From Verrucomicrobiota bacterium (GTDB lineage: Bacteria > Verrucomicrobiota > Verrucomicrobiia > Verrucomicrobiales > Akkermansiaceae), in the NCBI GenBank assembly GCA_004293445.1, contig RDYP01000003.1:1-64000 (forward strand): DNA of 64,000 nucleotides, in the 5' to 3' direction. How positions within the stretch are numbered: position 1 is the first letter of the stretch; each line of letters opens with the position of its first letter. Under the pieces are notes generated by a model, which saw only the letters and a list, made by a program, of their open reading frames with translations, ran no database searches and was not told the DNA's origin. Shown one piece after another: positions 1 to 8,198 of this stretch. The position numbers and the translations under genes are program-made.

Positions 1-277
1 AGCCCAGGGCCCAGGGAATACCGAGGACATCGACGGCCAGGATGCGGACGGCATCCACCGCCTGGCGGTAGTGCCAATCCGCGATCGAGGTGGAACGCGA
101 CAGGGCGTCGAAGAAGTTCCGGGTCGCTTCCGACGAGCGGTTGCCGCGTGCCTTGGTCCAGGCCTCGGCCCAGCGGACGTAATAGTCGCGGGCCGCCTGC
201 TTCACCGAAATCTCCGCGAGACGCTGGAGGGAGCGCTGCCGGACGGGGCTGGGGTCGGGGGAGGAAGCTGTGACCAT
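1..277 (-). CDS. Integron-integrase-like tyrosine recombinase, N-terminal part (cut by window edge)
   Basis: Only the first 92 residues are in the window; the gene continues past base 1. The ATG at 277 is preceded by AAGGGG about 7 nt upstream. The visible part is an alpha-helical core-binding (SAM-like) region. It contains ATRNFFDAL, then WHYRQAVDAVRIL and a closing IPW, the pattern found in long N-terminal segments of integron integrases (a Trp-Gln/Tyr-Arg-Gln-Ala segment followed by a DAL/DAV helix). The catalytic R-H-R-Y domain lies outside the window, so the assignment rests on the N-terminus alone. A LexA-like palindrome sits just upstream, as expected for an SOS-controlled integrase. 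No attC-like cassettes are visible on the 5' side, where an array would normally start. A generic phage-type integrase is the alternative. Confidence 0.5.
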   Translation of the reverse strand, partial: MVTASSPDPSPVRQRSLQRLAEISVKQAARDYYVRWAEAWTKARGNRSSEATRNFFDALSRSTSIADWHYRQAVDAVRILAVDVLGIPWALG

Positions 278-292
278 GAACGGCCCCTTAAG

Positions 293-306
293 AGTTCATG
301 CGAACA
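293..306 (-). promoter_or_regulatory. Candidate LexA (SOS) operator upstream of the recombinase
   Basis: The plus strand reads AGTTC-ATGC-GAACA, a GTTC-N4-GAAC palindrome whose inner edge lies 15 nt upstream of the recombinase ATG. The LexA motif reported for Verrucomicrobia is TGTTC-N4-GAACA; this site differs from it at one outer base. Its position is right for repressing the recombinase promoter. One site found by eye can arise by chance, so this is an inference. Confidence 0.45.
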
Positions 307-459
307 GTTCAAGCGAAAATTGGGAGAACGGCGCGCCCGGGCTCCCACACTGACAAAAAGCGGCGAGGCATGTCGTCTGCGACCGGCGCTTGCGCGTCTG
401 CGATGCAGTGGAGCAAAGAGCCGCTCGGATCGAGGCCACTGCCCGCGGGCCGTGCCTCC

Positions 460-2616
460 TCACCCGCCCGCGCCGGTTTTTTCGCGGATCAAGTCGCGGT
501 AAAGCGCCGCTTCCGGCGTCGCCACACGGCGTAGCGACGGATCATGATCGAGGTCGACAAAGTGGAGCCCGAAATCCGTATTCGGATCGAAGGCGTGGCC
601 CCATTCCCGGTTCGAAGTGATCGACCAGTAATTGTAAGCCTTCACCGGCACGCCCTTCGCCAGAGCCCGTTCGACCTCGGCCAAGTGGGTCTCCAGATAC
701 TCGCCCCGACTCATCCCGTCGGCACTGGGAACGCAGCCGTTTTCTACCACCAGCAAGTCCTGGCCGGGGAACCAACGGTGGAAGCGCCGCAAGGCATGAA
801 ACAAGCCGCGCGGCCACACCGGAGCCTTCAAGAAACGCCCGTGCGCCGCCTCCTCCAAGAGCCGGAATCGATGCAGCCGCCATGTCGGCAGACCCCAGTA
901 GTAGTCCAGTCCGACGAAATCCTGCGCGCCTACCGCCTCCGCCGGACAGAGCTCATCGGGCAAGCGCCCGGAAATCCCGAGATACCACCAGTTCGCATTC
1001 GCGATCAAAGTGGTGGTTCCCCAAAATCGCCACGCCCAGTTCAGCCAGCTCGACTTCGAGGCCAGCACTTCCAGCCGTTCGCTCGGCGCGATTGGCACGA
1101 TCTCCAATAAATCGGAATCCCCCAACAACTCGCGGGCGATCCGCCGGGCGAGCTTGAGCTCCAGCCCCTCGCCCGTACAGGCCTCCGACAAGCCCGGCGC
1201 ATCCGTGCGAATCCCCACCCGCAGGCGCCCGCGGCGCCGGATTCTCCGCAGCCCGCGCTTTCCCAAAATGCTCTCCGGCAAAGTATCGCCCACCGCAAAG
1301 ACCTCATGCAGCGACAGGGGCCGGGCGACCTCTTTCGTCCCGACTTCAGGACGCTCCGACCAAGGCTCGCCCGGGGTCTCGGCCAGCTCGCGCACAAAGC
1401 CCACAATCGCACGGTTCACATGTTCCAGCAGCCGGGCGTGACCATGCGGAGCCGCCACCACGTAGTGCTCCTCGCTCAGCCCGGTCACGAGGAAACGGAA
1501 ACGCTCCGGCGATTCCAGCTCGAAGGGCATCAGGTAGAAAGCATCGCCATACAAGGCCGCGACCTTCCCGGCGGCGAGCGAGTGACGAGCTTCATCGTAG
1601 TTCGAAAAAACCCGCACCCGGACCTGAGCCGGCAAATCCCTTTTCCAAGCAGGCGGCGAATGTTCCAGCTCGATCACTCCCACCTCCTTCCCCGCCAGCG
1701 ACGCCAGATCCTCGCCGGGATAGCTCGCCGCAACCAGCAGCGCCTTCCCGGTGCGCAGGTAGCGATCGCTGAACTCAAAACGCGTCTGATCGCCCTCGCT
1801 GACTCCGGCGATCACCAGGTCGACCTCCCCCCTCTCGCTGACCAGCGCTCCTTTGCCCGTGAACTTGAACAAGGCCTCCGACAGACCGCGATGGCAGGCA
1901 CCCCAGTCCATGAGCATTTGCAGCCAGGTCGGGAAGCCGGTGACCAGCGGGTTGACGCCGACCCGTGCCGCCGGCGTTCTCTCCTGGATCGACCGCCTCG
2001 CCCGGGCATGCGCGCGGAAGAGGTTCGGGATGAATTTCCCCACCGCCGCCGCCTCGGCATCCACATCCGTTCCCCGCGGCAGACCCGGCGGCATGTAATA
2101 GCGATGATGCCACCACGGCTTGATGTAACCAAAGGTCAGCTGGCTCGGTTCATTGAAGGTGATCCAGTAATCGACGACATCGCCCAGCGCCTCTGCCACC
2201 CGCGCCGCGTAGCGTGCGAAGAAATCCGGGAAGCCCTCACCGATCATCCCGCCGTGATCCCGCTCCAGCCAGACCGGCCACACGAAATGATGCAGCGTCA
2301 CCATCACCTTCATGCCCTGCGCCCGGATGTGGTCCGCCACCGCACGATAATGAACCAGCGCGTCGGGATCGAATGCCCCCTCCGCGATCTCCACCCGCGA
2401 CCAGGCGACCGAGAAGCGGAACAACTTGCAGCCCATCCCCGCCGCCGCCGCGATGTCCTCTTCGTAGCGATTCCAGAAATCGGTCCCTCTCCCGCGCGGC
2501 GTCAGCCCTTGGCAACGCTCCCAAAGATCCCAGACATCTTCCCGTGCGGGATCGTGCGCCTCCACCTGATGGTCGGCGTTGGCGGTCCCGAACAAGAATC
2601 CCGGCGGAAAGGGCAC
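460..2616 (-). CDS. GH1 beta-glycosidase with an inserted, apparently circularly permuted SBP (family 3) domain
   Basis: Predicted 718 aa against about 450 for ordinary GH1 enzymes. The GTG start gives PFPPGFLFGTA, the classic GH1 N-terminus, with AGGA 6 nt upstream. GH1 part 1 (residues 1-250) holds LHHFVWPVWL and the acid/base ITFNEP (E156). GH1 part 2 (522-718) holds DFVGLDYYWG, the nucleophile segment LLVVENG (E625) and YNYWSITSNREWG. Between them, residues about 263-519 read as an amino-acid-type periplasmic binding protein in swapped order. First comes the part that normally follows (GEVDLVIAG, FSDRY, LAGKEVGVIE, AALYGDAFYL). After a linker (410-449) comes the normal N-terminus (RLRVGIRTDAPG, GLELKLARRIARELLG, ERLEVLAS). 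There is no signal peptide, so it is probably cytoplasmic. The insertion lies between GH1 strands beta5 and beta6, near the active site. Substrate and ligand are unknown; an allosteric role is inference. An open frame extends upstream to 4605, but that part is antisense to the helicase. Confidence 0.85.
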   Translation of the reverse strand: MPFPPGFLFGTANADHQVEAHDPAREDVWDLWERCQGLTPRGRGTDFWNRYEEDIAAAAGMGCKLFRFSVAWSRVEIAEGAFDPDALVHYRAVADHIRAQGMKVMVTLHHFVWPVWLERDHGGMIGEGFPDFFARYAARVAEALGDVVDYWITFNEPSQLTFGYIKPWWHHRYYMPPGLPRGTDVDAEAAAVGKFIPNLFRAHARARRSIQERTPAARVGVNPLVTGFPTWLQMLMDWGACHRGLSEALFKFTGKGALVSERGEVDLVIAGVSEGDQTRFEFSDRYLRTGKALLVAASYPGEDLASLAGKEVGVIELEHSPPAWKRDLPAQVRVRVFSNYDEARHSLAAGKVAALYGDAFYLMPFELESPERFRFLVTGLSEEHYVVAAPHGHARLLEHVNRAIVGFVRELAETPGEPWSERPEVGTKEVARPLSLHEVFAVGDTLPESILGKRGLRRIRRRGRLRVGIRTDAPGLSEACTGEGLELKLARRIARELLGDSDLLEIVPIAPSERLEVLASKSSWLNWAWRFWGTTTLIANANWWYLGISGRLPDELCPAEAVGAQDFVGLDYYWGLPTWRLHRFRLLEEAAHGRFLKAPVWPRGLFHALRRFHRWFPGQDLLVVENGCVPSADGMSRGEYLETHLAEVERALAKGVPVKAYNYWSITSNREWGHAFDPNTDFGLHFVDLDHDPSLRRVATPEAALYRDLIREKTGAGG

Positions 2617-2910
2617 GCCGCATCCTGACCGCTGCCCCCCGTTCCGGCAAAGCCGTTTCACCACGAATCCAACACCTCGGCACCATGCGCGGGCCGCTCG
2701 CTCCGCGGCTCTCGGAAATTGCTTCCGCTGCCATTCTTTCCAAGCGGATGCGGAGGCAACACGGTGCCCCGCATTCCGAGAAATGTTTCTTGCCAGACCG
2801 CGAAAAGCCGCCAGTCTCCGCGCCCCCGCTGTTGCGGGCTGTTCGATCCAGGAGGCCTTTTTGGTTGTGGTTTCCAGGATCATCCGTCCTTGAACCAATA
2901 CCGCCAAATT
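2617..2910. other. Divergent intergenic region, GH1 gene / DEAD-box helicase
   Basis: This 294-bp spacer separates two divergent starts and must carry both promoters. I see no convincing gene. Open frames here are extensions of the neighbours without coding character. The roughly 200 nt upstream of the helicase could be a long 5' leader, as is common for cold-inducible DEAD-box genes, but I find no clear structured element. Confidence 0.4.
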
Positions 2911-4581
2911 ATGGAAACTCCGCCTTTCTCCGAACTCGGCCTGCCCGCCGAACTCCTGTCCGCCATCGAAAAACTCGGCTACGAGCGCCCCTCGCCGATC
3001 CAAGCGATGGCCATCCCCGTCGCTCTCAGCGGCCGCGACATCCTCGGTCTCTCGCACACCGGCTCCGGCAAGACCGCCGCTTTCACGCTGCCACTGCTGG
3101 CCAAGCTCGACTTCAAGAAGTTCGCGCCGCAAGCGCTGATCCTCTGCCCGACCCGTGAACTCGCGGTGCAGGTCTGCGAAGAAGTCCACCGCCTCGGCTC
3201 CCATCTCGGCCAGCTCCGCGCGATCCCCGTTTACGGCGGCGCGCCGATGGATCGCCAGCTTCGCGCTCTGCGCGACGGCGTCCAAGTCGTGGTCGGCACC
3301 CCCGGCCGCGTGATGGACCACCTCCGCCGCGGGTCTTTCGATGTCAGCAAGATCGAAACCGTGGTGCTCGACGAGGCCGACCGCATGCTCGACCTCGGCT
3401 TCCGCGAGGAGATGGAAGAACTGCTCGCCGCGATTCCGACCGAACGCCAGACGATGTTCTTCTCCGCGACCATGAGCCGCGGCGTCTCGCACCTGATCGG
3501 GAAGTTTGGCAACAACGCCCAGACGATCCAGATCGACCAAAAGGCCAAGACCGTCTCGACCATCGACCAGTGCTGCTACGAAGTACGGGAACGCTCGAAA
3601 GTCGAAGTGCTTTCCCGCCTGCTCGACATGGAGCAGTCCCGCCTGGCCATCATTTTCTGCAATACCAAGCGCTCGGTCGACGAGTGCACCGAAGCCCTGC
3701 TCGCCCGCGGCTACACCGCTGATCGCCTGCACGGCGACATCACCCAGCAAATGCGCGAGCGGGTGCTGAAGCGTTTCCGGGATGGCACCATCGAACTTCT
3801 CGTCGCCACCGACGTTGCGGCCCGTGGCTTGGATGTCGAGAACATCGACGTCGTCTTCAACTACGACCTTCCTCAAGATCCTGAGGACTATGTCCACCGC
3901 ATCGGCCGCACCGGTCGCGCCGGACGCAGCGGTCGCGCGGTGAGCTTTGTCTTCGGCCGCGAAATCCATCGGCTGGAGATGATCGAGCGCTACACCCGTC
4001 ACCCGATCCGCCGCGAGCGGGTGCCGACCCAAGAAATGGTGGAAGGCCGCCTTGCTGACCGCTTCTTCGACCAAATCAAGGAGCGCCTGGAGAAGGGCGA
4101 ATTCGAGTCCCACGAGAGCCAGATGGACCGCCTGCTGGAGCAGGGATTCACCCCGACCGATATCGCCGGCGTGCTCATCACCATGCTCAAGGAAAGCTCG
4201 ACCCGCGAGTTCGGTGAAATTGCCGAGGACCGCGAAATCCCTGGCCAACGGGGTCGCCGCGAACCCCGCGAGCCGCGTGGCGACTACCAACCGCGCGAAC
4301 CCCGTCCGCGTCGCGATGGACCGCACGACAACTCCGACATGGTGCCTCTCTTCTTCTCGCTCGGGAAATTCCACGGCGTGAAGGTCGGCGAGATCATCGG
4401 CATGCTTTACGGCGAAGCCGGATTGCCGGACGGCGCCGTCGGCAACGTGAAGCTTTTCGCCAAGCACAGCTGCATCGACGTCCGCGCCGACTGTGCGGAG
4501 CGCCTGGTGCAGATCTCGAAAGGTGCCAGCCTGCGCGGCCGCAAGTTCGTCCTCGACTTCGACCGCGGTCCCCGCGCCTGA
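2911..4581 (+). CDS. DEAD-box RNA helicase with C-terminal DbpA-type RNA-binding domain
   Basis: 556 aa; an ATP-dependent RNA helicase of the DeaD/CshA type, acting in ribosome assembly or RNA turnover. The [11 protein letters not shown] start places the Q motif (F..LGL, then RPSPIQ) at the usual distance. In-frame codons upstream encode low-quality sequence. Core motifs in order: SHTGSGKT (Walker A), [23 protein letters not shown] (DEAD box), [27 protein letters not shown] and [12 protein letters not shown] basic Arg/Gly/Pro/Glu-rich linker (about residues 445-470) leads into a C-terminal RNA-binding domain of the DbpA/DeaD kind ([20 protein letters not shown] through GRKFVLDF). Divergent from the GH1 gene; a second, shorter DEAD-box helicase lies at 20116-21228. 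Confidence 0.93.
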   Translation: METPPFSELGLPAELLSAIEKLGYERPSPIQAMAIPVALSGRDILGLSHTGSGKTAAFTLPLLAKLDFKKFAPQALILCPTRELAVQVCEEVHRLGSHLGQLRAIPVYGGAPMDRQLRALRDGVQVVVGTPGRVMDHLRRGSFDVSKIETVVLDEADRMLDLGFREEMEELLAAIPTERQTMFFSATMSRGVSHLIGKFGNNAQTIQIDQKAKTVSTIDQCCYEVRERSKVEVLSRLLDMEQSRLAIIFCNTKRSVDECTEALLARGYTADRLHGDITQQMRERVLKRFRDGTIELLVATDVAARGLDVENIDVVFNYDLPQDPEDYVHRIGRTGRAGRSGRAVSFVFGREIHRLEMIERYTRHPIRRERVPTQEMVEGRLADRFFDQIKERLEKGEFESHESQMDRLLEQGFTPTDIAGVLITMLKESSTREFGEIAEDREIPGQRGRREPREPRGDYQPREPRPRRDGPHDNSDMVPLFFSLGKFHGVKVGEIIGMLYGEAGLPDGAVGNVKLFAKHSCIDVRADCAERLVQISKGASLRGRKFVLDFDRGPRA

Positions 4582-4799
4582 GCGGGACCAACGGGCGCGT
4601 CGCACCTCTCGAGCTCATGGGGTTCGAGCTGAGTACGACGGGTATCGTAGATAGAGCGTTCGTCGTCCGATGAATCGCAGATCCGCCTTTCCCGGGCGGG
4701 TCCCTCCCAGCGCATGGCGCTCGCCTTTGCGGGCGAGGCCATCGTGGAAGCGAAGTTTGTCGGCCGGCCCCTGCCCCATTGCAGGGAGAATTGAGCCCT
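4582..4799. other. Convergent intergenic region with a small hairpin
   Basis: The 218 bp lie between the helicase stop and the 3' end of the methyltransferase-like gene. CCCTGC and GCAGGG at 4769-4786 form a 6-bp stem with a 6-nt loop and no strong T-run. It could help end the minus-strand transcript. I see no gene here. Confidence 0.3.
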
Positions 4800-5402
4800 T
4801 CAGGCGGCTCCTGGCGTAATGCGAATGCAATCCGTCTCGACATCGACCAACCAACCCGGCCGCCGTTCGTTCACGAAAGCCCTCACCTCATCGATGCTTG
4901 GATAAATCTGTTCGCTGAGGCCTTCAAAGCATCGGGCATCATCGACAAGGACCACGCAATGGAAGTCCTTGCGAGCGAAAATGTGGTCCAGCTCTTCCAA
5001 GATCGGCGTGTCCTTGTCACCACGAGCCGTAGTGCCCGCCGAGTAGTGCCCGTCCAGCCAGAAAAGGGTGGGCCCATCCAGCTTGGGCACCAGCTCTGCC
5101 ATCACGCGTCCACTGTCGCCGTGTAGGATTTCCACATGGGCATCCTGCTGAAAACGCCGCACGGCGGCCTGATGAAAATGGTCGGCGAGTTCGATCGAAT
5201 ACACCTTGCGGAAGCCTCCCTTCATCGCCTCCACCATATCACCCTTGTAGGTACCTGTTTCCACCAAGATTTCGAGACCGAAGCGATCCCGGAAATCCCT
5301 CAAATTCTTTTGCTTCACCACATGTGGCGGCGGCGCGGGGCGGCCGGCGGCTTCCCATTTCGAAAGCGCACGGCTTTCTTTCCATTTTTTGATCCATCCC
5401 AT
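4800..5402 (-). CDS. SAM-methyltransferase-like protein of polysaccharide-cluster type
   Basis: 200 aa from the ATG at 5402 (MGWIKKW). In-frame codons upstream belong to the C-terminal region of the neighbouring broken sulfotransferase read in another frame. The core resembles a class I SAM-dependent fold: ILVETGTYKGDMVEAM (glycine-containing motif I region), VYSIELADHFHQ (acidic end of beta2), EILHGDSG, then LFWLDGHYSAGTTARGDKD and CVVLVDDARCF. The LDGHYS segment is typical of uncharacterised FkbM/TylF-like proteins found with sulfotransferases and glycosyltransferases in surface-glycan loci. Here it follows a sulfotransferase remnant, which fits that setting. The methyl acceptor is unknown. 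Confidence 0.6.
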   Translation of the reverse strand: MGWIKKWKESRALSKWEAAGRPAPPPHVVKQKNLRDFRDRFGLEILVETGTYKGDMVEAMKGGFRKVYSIELADHFHQAAVRRFQQDAHVEILHGDSGRVMAELVPKLDGPTLFWLDGHYSAGTTARGDKDTPILEELDHIFARKDFHCVVLVDDARCFEGLSEQIYPSIDEVRAFVNERRPGWLVDVETDCIRITPGAA

Positions 5403-5415
5403 GATCGTCGATTTT

Positions 5416-5830
5416 CTAATGAGTTTCGTAAGTGTAACCGTGCATCTCGATTTCCTTGTGGAAGACACGGTCGATGATTTCAAGACGCCGCGGCTCCAAC
5501 ACTTGGCTGTAGTGGCGGCGGTCGATTCGAGCTGGTAGATTGTCCATTGCGCTTCCGCCGCTTCAGCATATCCGCCAAGGTCCGTTTGGGCGTAAAGAAT
5601 CTGCGTTCGACGAAGTTCGTCCGATCAACTTCGTAATTGAAGCTCAGCAGTTCGTTCAAAGGGAAAAACGACTGTTGCCAGTTCCGCGGCTGGTGTCCTT
5701 CGACGATGGGAAAGGTCGGCGTGAAGACATCGTCCGGTCCACAGTGAGGTGACAGGAAGGCTTCGATACTGGTTCCTGCGGTTTTCGCCGTCTTGATGAA
5801 AATGAACCGGTGCTTGTGAGAGATGACCAT
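5416..5830 (-). pseudogene. Broken sulfotransferase-family gene (frameshifted and shortened)
   Basis: The ATG at 5830 opens MVISHKHRFIFIKTAKTAGTSIE, a typical start of PAPS-dependent sulfotransferases (the KTAKTAGTS loop binds the 5'-phosphosulfate). The frame then ends at 5480 after only 116 residues, with an unconvincing tail. In another frame, downstream of about 5542, the sequence reads RRHYSQVLEPRRLEIIDRVF and KEIEMHGYTYE and stops at 5416. That is the usual C-terminal end of the same family. The central part with the 3'-phosphate-binding site is missing or scrambled. I read it as a decayed gene with at least one frameshift and an internal loss. The 13-nt gap to the methyltransferase-like start suggests a former operon. 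Confidence 0.6.
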
Positions 5831-5992
5831 TTCGTCCGGCCTCAATAGCCCTTCTTTGGACGCTGCGGCAAGCGGTTTCAGATCGTTGGTGGCATCATGA
5901 CTCCCCTTCGCAAGACTTCGAAACGAGCGGAGCTCGCATGGCGATGCTTTCGCGTGACGGCGACGAGGAGTGCGGTTAGCAAAGCGGGCGTG

Positions 5993-6337
5993 ATGGATGC
6001 CGAACTTGCAGCTGCGGCCGAAGCCGCCGGGGTCGGTCGCGGGGAGCGCCACATCTTCCTGTGCGCCGATGCTTCGAAGCCGAAGTGCTGCGCCCCGGAA
6101 CAGGGACTGGCGTCGTGGGAGTTCTTGAAGCGGCGACTGGCAGAACTGCATCGCGACGGACCATGCTTGCTGCGGACCAAGGCGGACTGCCTGCGGGTCT
6201 GCATCCGCGGGCCGGTGGCGGTCGTGTATCCGGACGGAGTCTGGTACCACTCCTGCACGCCGGAAGTGCTGGAGGAAATCGTGGTCCGCCATCTGTTAGG
6301 CGGTGAACCGGTCGAGGACTTCCGGCTACAAGTCTAG
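5993..6337 (+). CDS. Thioredoxin-like [2Fe-2S] ferredoxin family protein
   Basis: 114 aa from the ATG at 5993. An in-frame ATG at 5897 would add 32 Arg/Ala-rich residues without family resemblance. Features: [16 protein letters not shown] (C24, C32/C33), [13 protein letters not shown], then [13 protein letters not shown] (C66, C70) and [21 protein letters not shown]. This is the layout of the small thioredoxin-fold [2Fe-2S] ferredoxins seen as the NuoE C-terminal domain and as stand-alone proteins; four cysteines can hold the cluster. The partner is unknown. The stop codon shares a CTAG with the stop of the converging rsuA-like gene. Confidence 0.8.
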   Translation: MDAELAAAAEAAGVGRGERHIFLCADASKPKCCAPEQGLASWEFLKRRLAELHRDGPCLLRTKADCLRVCIRGPVAVVYPDGVWYHSCTPEVLEEIVVRHLLGGEPVEDFRLQV

Positions 6338-7053
6338 GGCGCGGCGGATGATTTCCGGGACAGCAGTGCGAGTTCTTCCGCTTCGAGGGTCCGCCATTCT
6401 CCCTCGGCGAGGTCGTCGGGGAGCCGGAGTTCGCCAATCGCGATGCGTTTGAGGGCGACGACGTGGTTCCCGGCGGCGGCGAACATGCGGCGGACCTGGT
6501 GGTAGCGGCCTTCGCTCAGAGTGATGCGGGCTTCCTTGTCGCCGAGCACTTCGAGTGCGGCGGGCAGCAGCGGGCGTTCTTCGCCGCGGAGGACGAGCTC
6601 GCCGCTGGCGAACAGCGGGGCTTCGTGTCCTTCGATGGGGCGGTCGAGGGTGACTTGATAGACTTTCGCCACCTCCGATTTCGGACGGATGAGGCGGTGG
6701 AGGAGTTGGCCGTCATCGGTCATCAGCAGCAAGCCGGTAGTGTCCTTGTCGAGCCGGCCGACGGGGCTGAGGATGGGATTTCGCAGGGCGTAGCGGGCGG
6801 GCAGGAGGTCGTAGATGGTGTCGCCCGGGTCGTCGGTGCTGCAGGTGTAGCCTGCGGGCTTATGAAACATCAGAGTAAGCGGGCCCGGGGCATCGAGCGG
6901 CTCGCCCTTGAAGAGGATGGACGCGTGGGGCGGGAAGTCGCGGGAGCCAAGGATCTTGCCATCGAGATCGGTGACGGCGCCTTGGCGGAGGAAGCGTTCG
7001 ACCTGACTGCGAGAGCCGTAGCCGAGATTTGCCAGAAGTTTGACCAGTTTCAC
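6334..7053 (-). CDS. rsuA: 16S rRNA pseudouridine synthase, RsuA family
   Basis: 239 aa from a GTG at 7053 ([21 protein letters not shown]), which starts the N-terminal S4 RNA-binding domain. The catalytic domain carries [30 protein letters not shown] (the catalytic Asp lies in GRLDKDTTG), KVYQVTL and [18 protein letters not shown]. Length and motif order fit RsuA/RluB-type enzymes, which isomerise uridine in rRNA (U516 of 16S in E. coli). Residues upstream of the GTG do not look like this family. It ends tail-to-tail with the ferredoxin gene. Target assignment within RsuA/RluB/RluE/RluF is uncertain. Confidence 0.85.
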   Translation of the reverse strand: MKLVKLLANLGYGSRSQVERFLRQGAVTDLDGKILGSRDFPPHASILFKGEPLDAPGPLTLMFHKPAGYTCSTDDPGDTIYDLLPARYALRNPILSPVGRLDKDTTGLLLMTDDGQLLHRLIRPKSEVAKVYQVTLDRPIEGHEAPLFASGELVLRGEERPLLPAALEVLGDKEARITLSEGRYHQVRRMFAAAGNHVVALKRIAIGELRLPDDLAEGEWRTLEAEELALLSRKSSAAP

Positions 7054-7088
7054 AATGCGGGCGGACGTGGGAGGCTGCGGGGAGAACT

Positions 7089-8114
7089 TTAGCGTCTGGG
7101 ACGGCGGACTTCCGCAGGACGCTCGAAGCGCCTTTCGGCGAAGAGCAGCTTGTAGGTGGAGTCTTCGACGACTTTGCGCCAAGTGAGGCCGAGCGCGTCG
7201 AGTTCGGCTTCGTAGGGAAGTTGTCGATTCGCGACCAGAAAGATCCGTCCGCCCATGCGCAGGGAGGCGGCGGCGGAACGGAGAAAACCGAGGCCGAGGC
7301 CAATATCGGTGGCTTGCCCGCTGTGAAAGGGCGGATTCATGACGACGGCCTCAAATTTATCGTCGAGCCCGGTGGTGACATCGTGCCAATGGAAGCGGAA
7401 GAGGTCTTCCGGAAGATTTTCACGGGCGCAGTCGAGGGCGCGGGAGTCGGCTTCGAAGAGGTGGATTTCCTTGAGGGTCGGATTGCGGTCGAGGCAGGCG
7501 CGGGCGAGGAAGCCCCACCCGGCACCGAGGTCGGCGACGCGGCCGCGGAGATTGTTTGGAAGGTGTGCGGCGAGAAGGGCTGAGCCGGGATCGATGTGAT
7601 CCGCACTAAAAATGCCGGCCTCGACCGTGAAGCCATCGATCTGACGGCGGGCGCCGAGTTCCCGCCAAGTAGCGAGAACCTGCGGGTTCCAGTCGGGGTG
7701 CTTGGTGGCGTGAAAGACGCGGCACTTGTGTTTCGAGGACGAGCAAACGGGACCGGCGGCGGCGGCGAGGTCTTTCTCGAGGCGTTGAGCCCCGGCGAGG
7801 TTGGCGGCGGCGACGACTAGAGTGCCGCCGACTTCGAGCAAATCGTAGCCGAGAGCGAGAGCGGCGAGGGCTTCGTCGCGGGATTTTCCGGGTAGAAGCA
7901 GAACCACTGGCCAGGAGCCGGAAGGTCGCTCGCAAAGCCGGTGGCCCGCCTTTTGCCAGAGATCGGCGAGGGGCTTGGACGCTTGCCAGCCACAGAGCTC
8001 CGGCCAGGCGGAGAGTTCGGGATGGGCTTCCGCGCCGAGGAAGAGCGCCCGCGGGGGGAGATCGATCTCGCCGCGGGAGAATGGCAGCAGCAGAGTTTCC
8101 AGCGCGGGATTCAT
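7089..8114 (-). CDS. rsmC: RsmC-like 16S rRNA guanine-N2 methyltransferase
   Basis: 341 aa from the ATG giving MNPALETLLLPF; an ATG four codons earlier (8126) is also possible. The N-terminal half is a degenerate methyltransferase-like domain (ALFLGAEAHPEL, VVLLLPGKSRDEALAALALGY), and the C-terminal half is a catalytic MTS domain. The latter shows VADLGAGWGFLARACL (SAM-binding), HLFEADSRALDCARENL and VVMNPPFHSG, the NPPF motif of enzymes that methylate exocyclic amines of bases. Two-domain layout and length match RsmC (m2G1207) and RlmG. It lies 35 bp upstream of rsuA on the same strand, so the two may be co-transcribed. Confidence 0.8.
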   Translation of the reverse strand: MNPALETLLLPFSRGEIDLPPRALFLGAEAHPELSAWPELCGWQASKPLADLWQKAGHRLCERPSGSWPVVLLLPGKSRDEALAALALGYDLLEVGGTLVVAAANLAGAQRLEKDLAAAAGPVCSSSKHKCRVFHATKHPDWNPQVLATWRELGARRQIDGFTVEAGIFSADHIDPGSALLAAHLPNNLRGRVADLGAGWGFLARACLDRNPTLKEIHLFEADSRALDCARENLPEDLFRFHWHDVTTGLDDKFEAVVMNPPFHSGQATDIGLGLGFLRSAAASLRMGGRIFLVANRQLPYEAELDALGLTWRKVVEDSTYKLLFAERRFERPAEVRRPRR

Positions 8115-8198
8115 GGCGTTGACCATGCACGGGTGAGCCGCCGCGCCAAGGAGAGCCTGCGTCCGGGCCCGGGAATCAGGAACATCAAGGGAGCTGGC

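Noticed and set aside
278-459. Integron cassette array next to the recombinase
   Set aside because: Only 182 bp separate the recombinase from the GH1 gene, and no attC-like inverted core sites are seen there or after the GH1 gene.
2617-4605. Upstream part of the 1381-codon minus-strand open frame that runs into the GH1 gene
   Set aside because: It is antisense to a convincing DEAD-box helicase and has no similarity of its own; the GH1 family start with an AGGA site lies at 2616.
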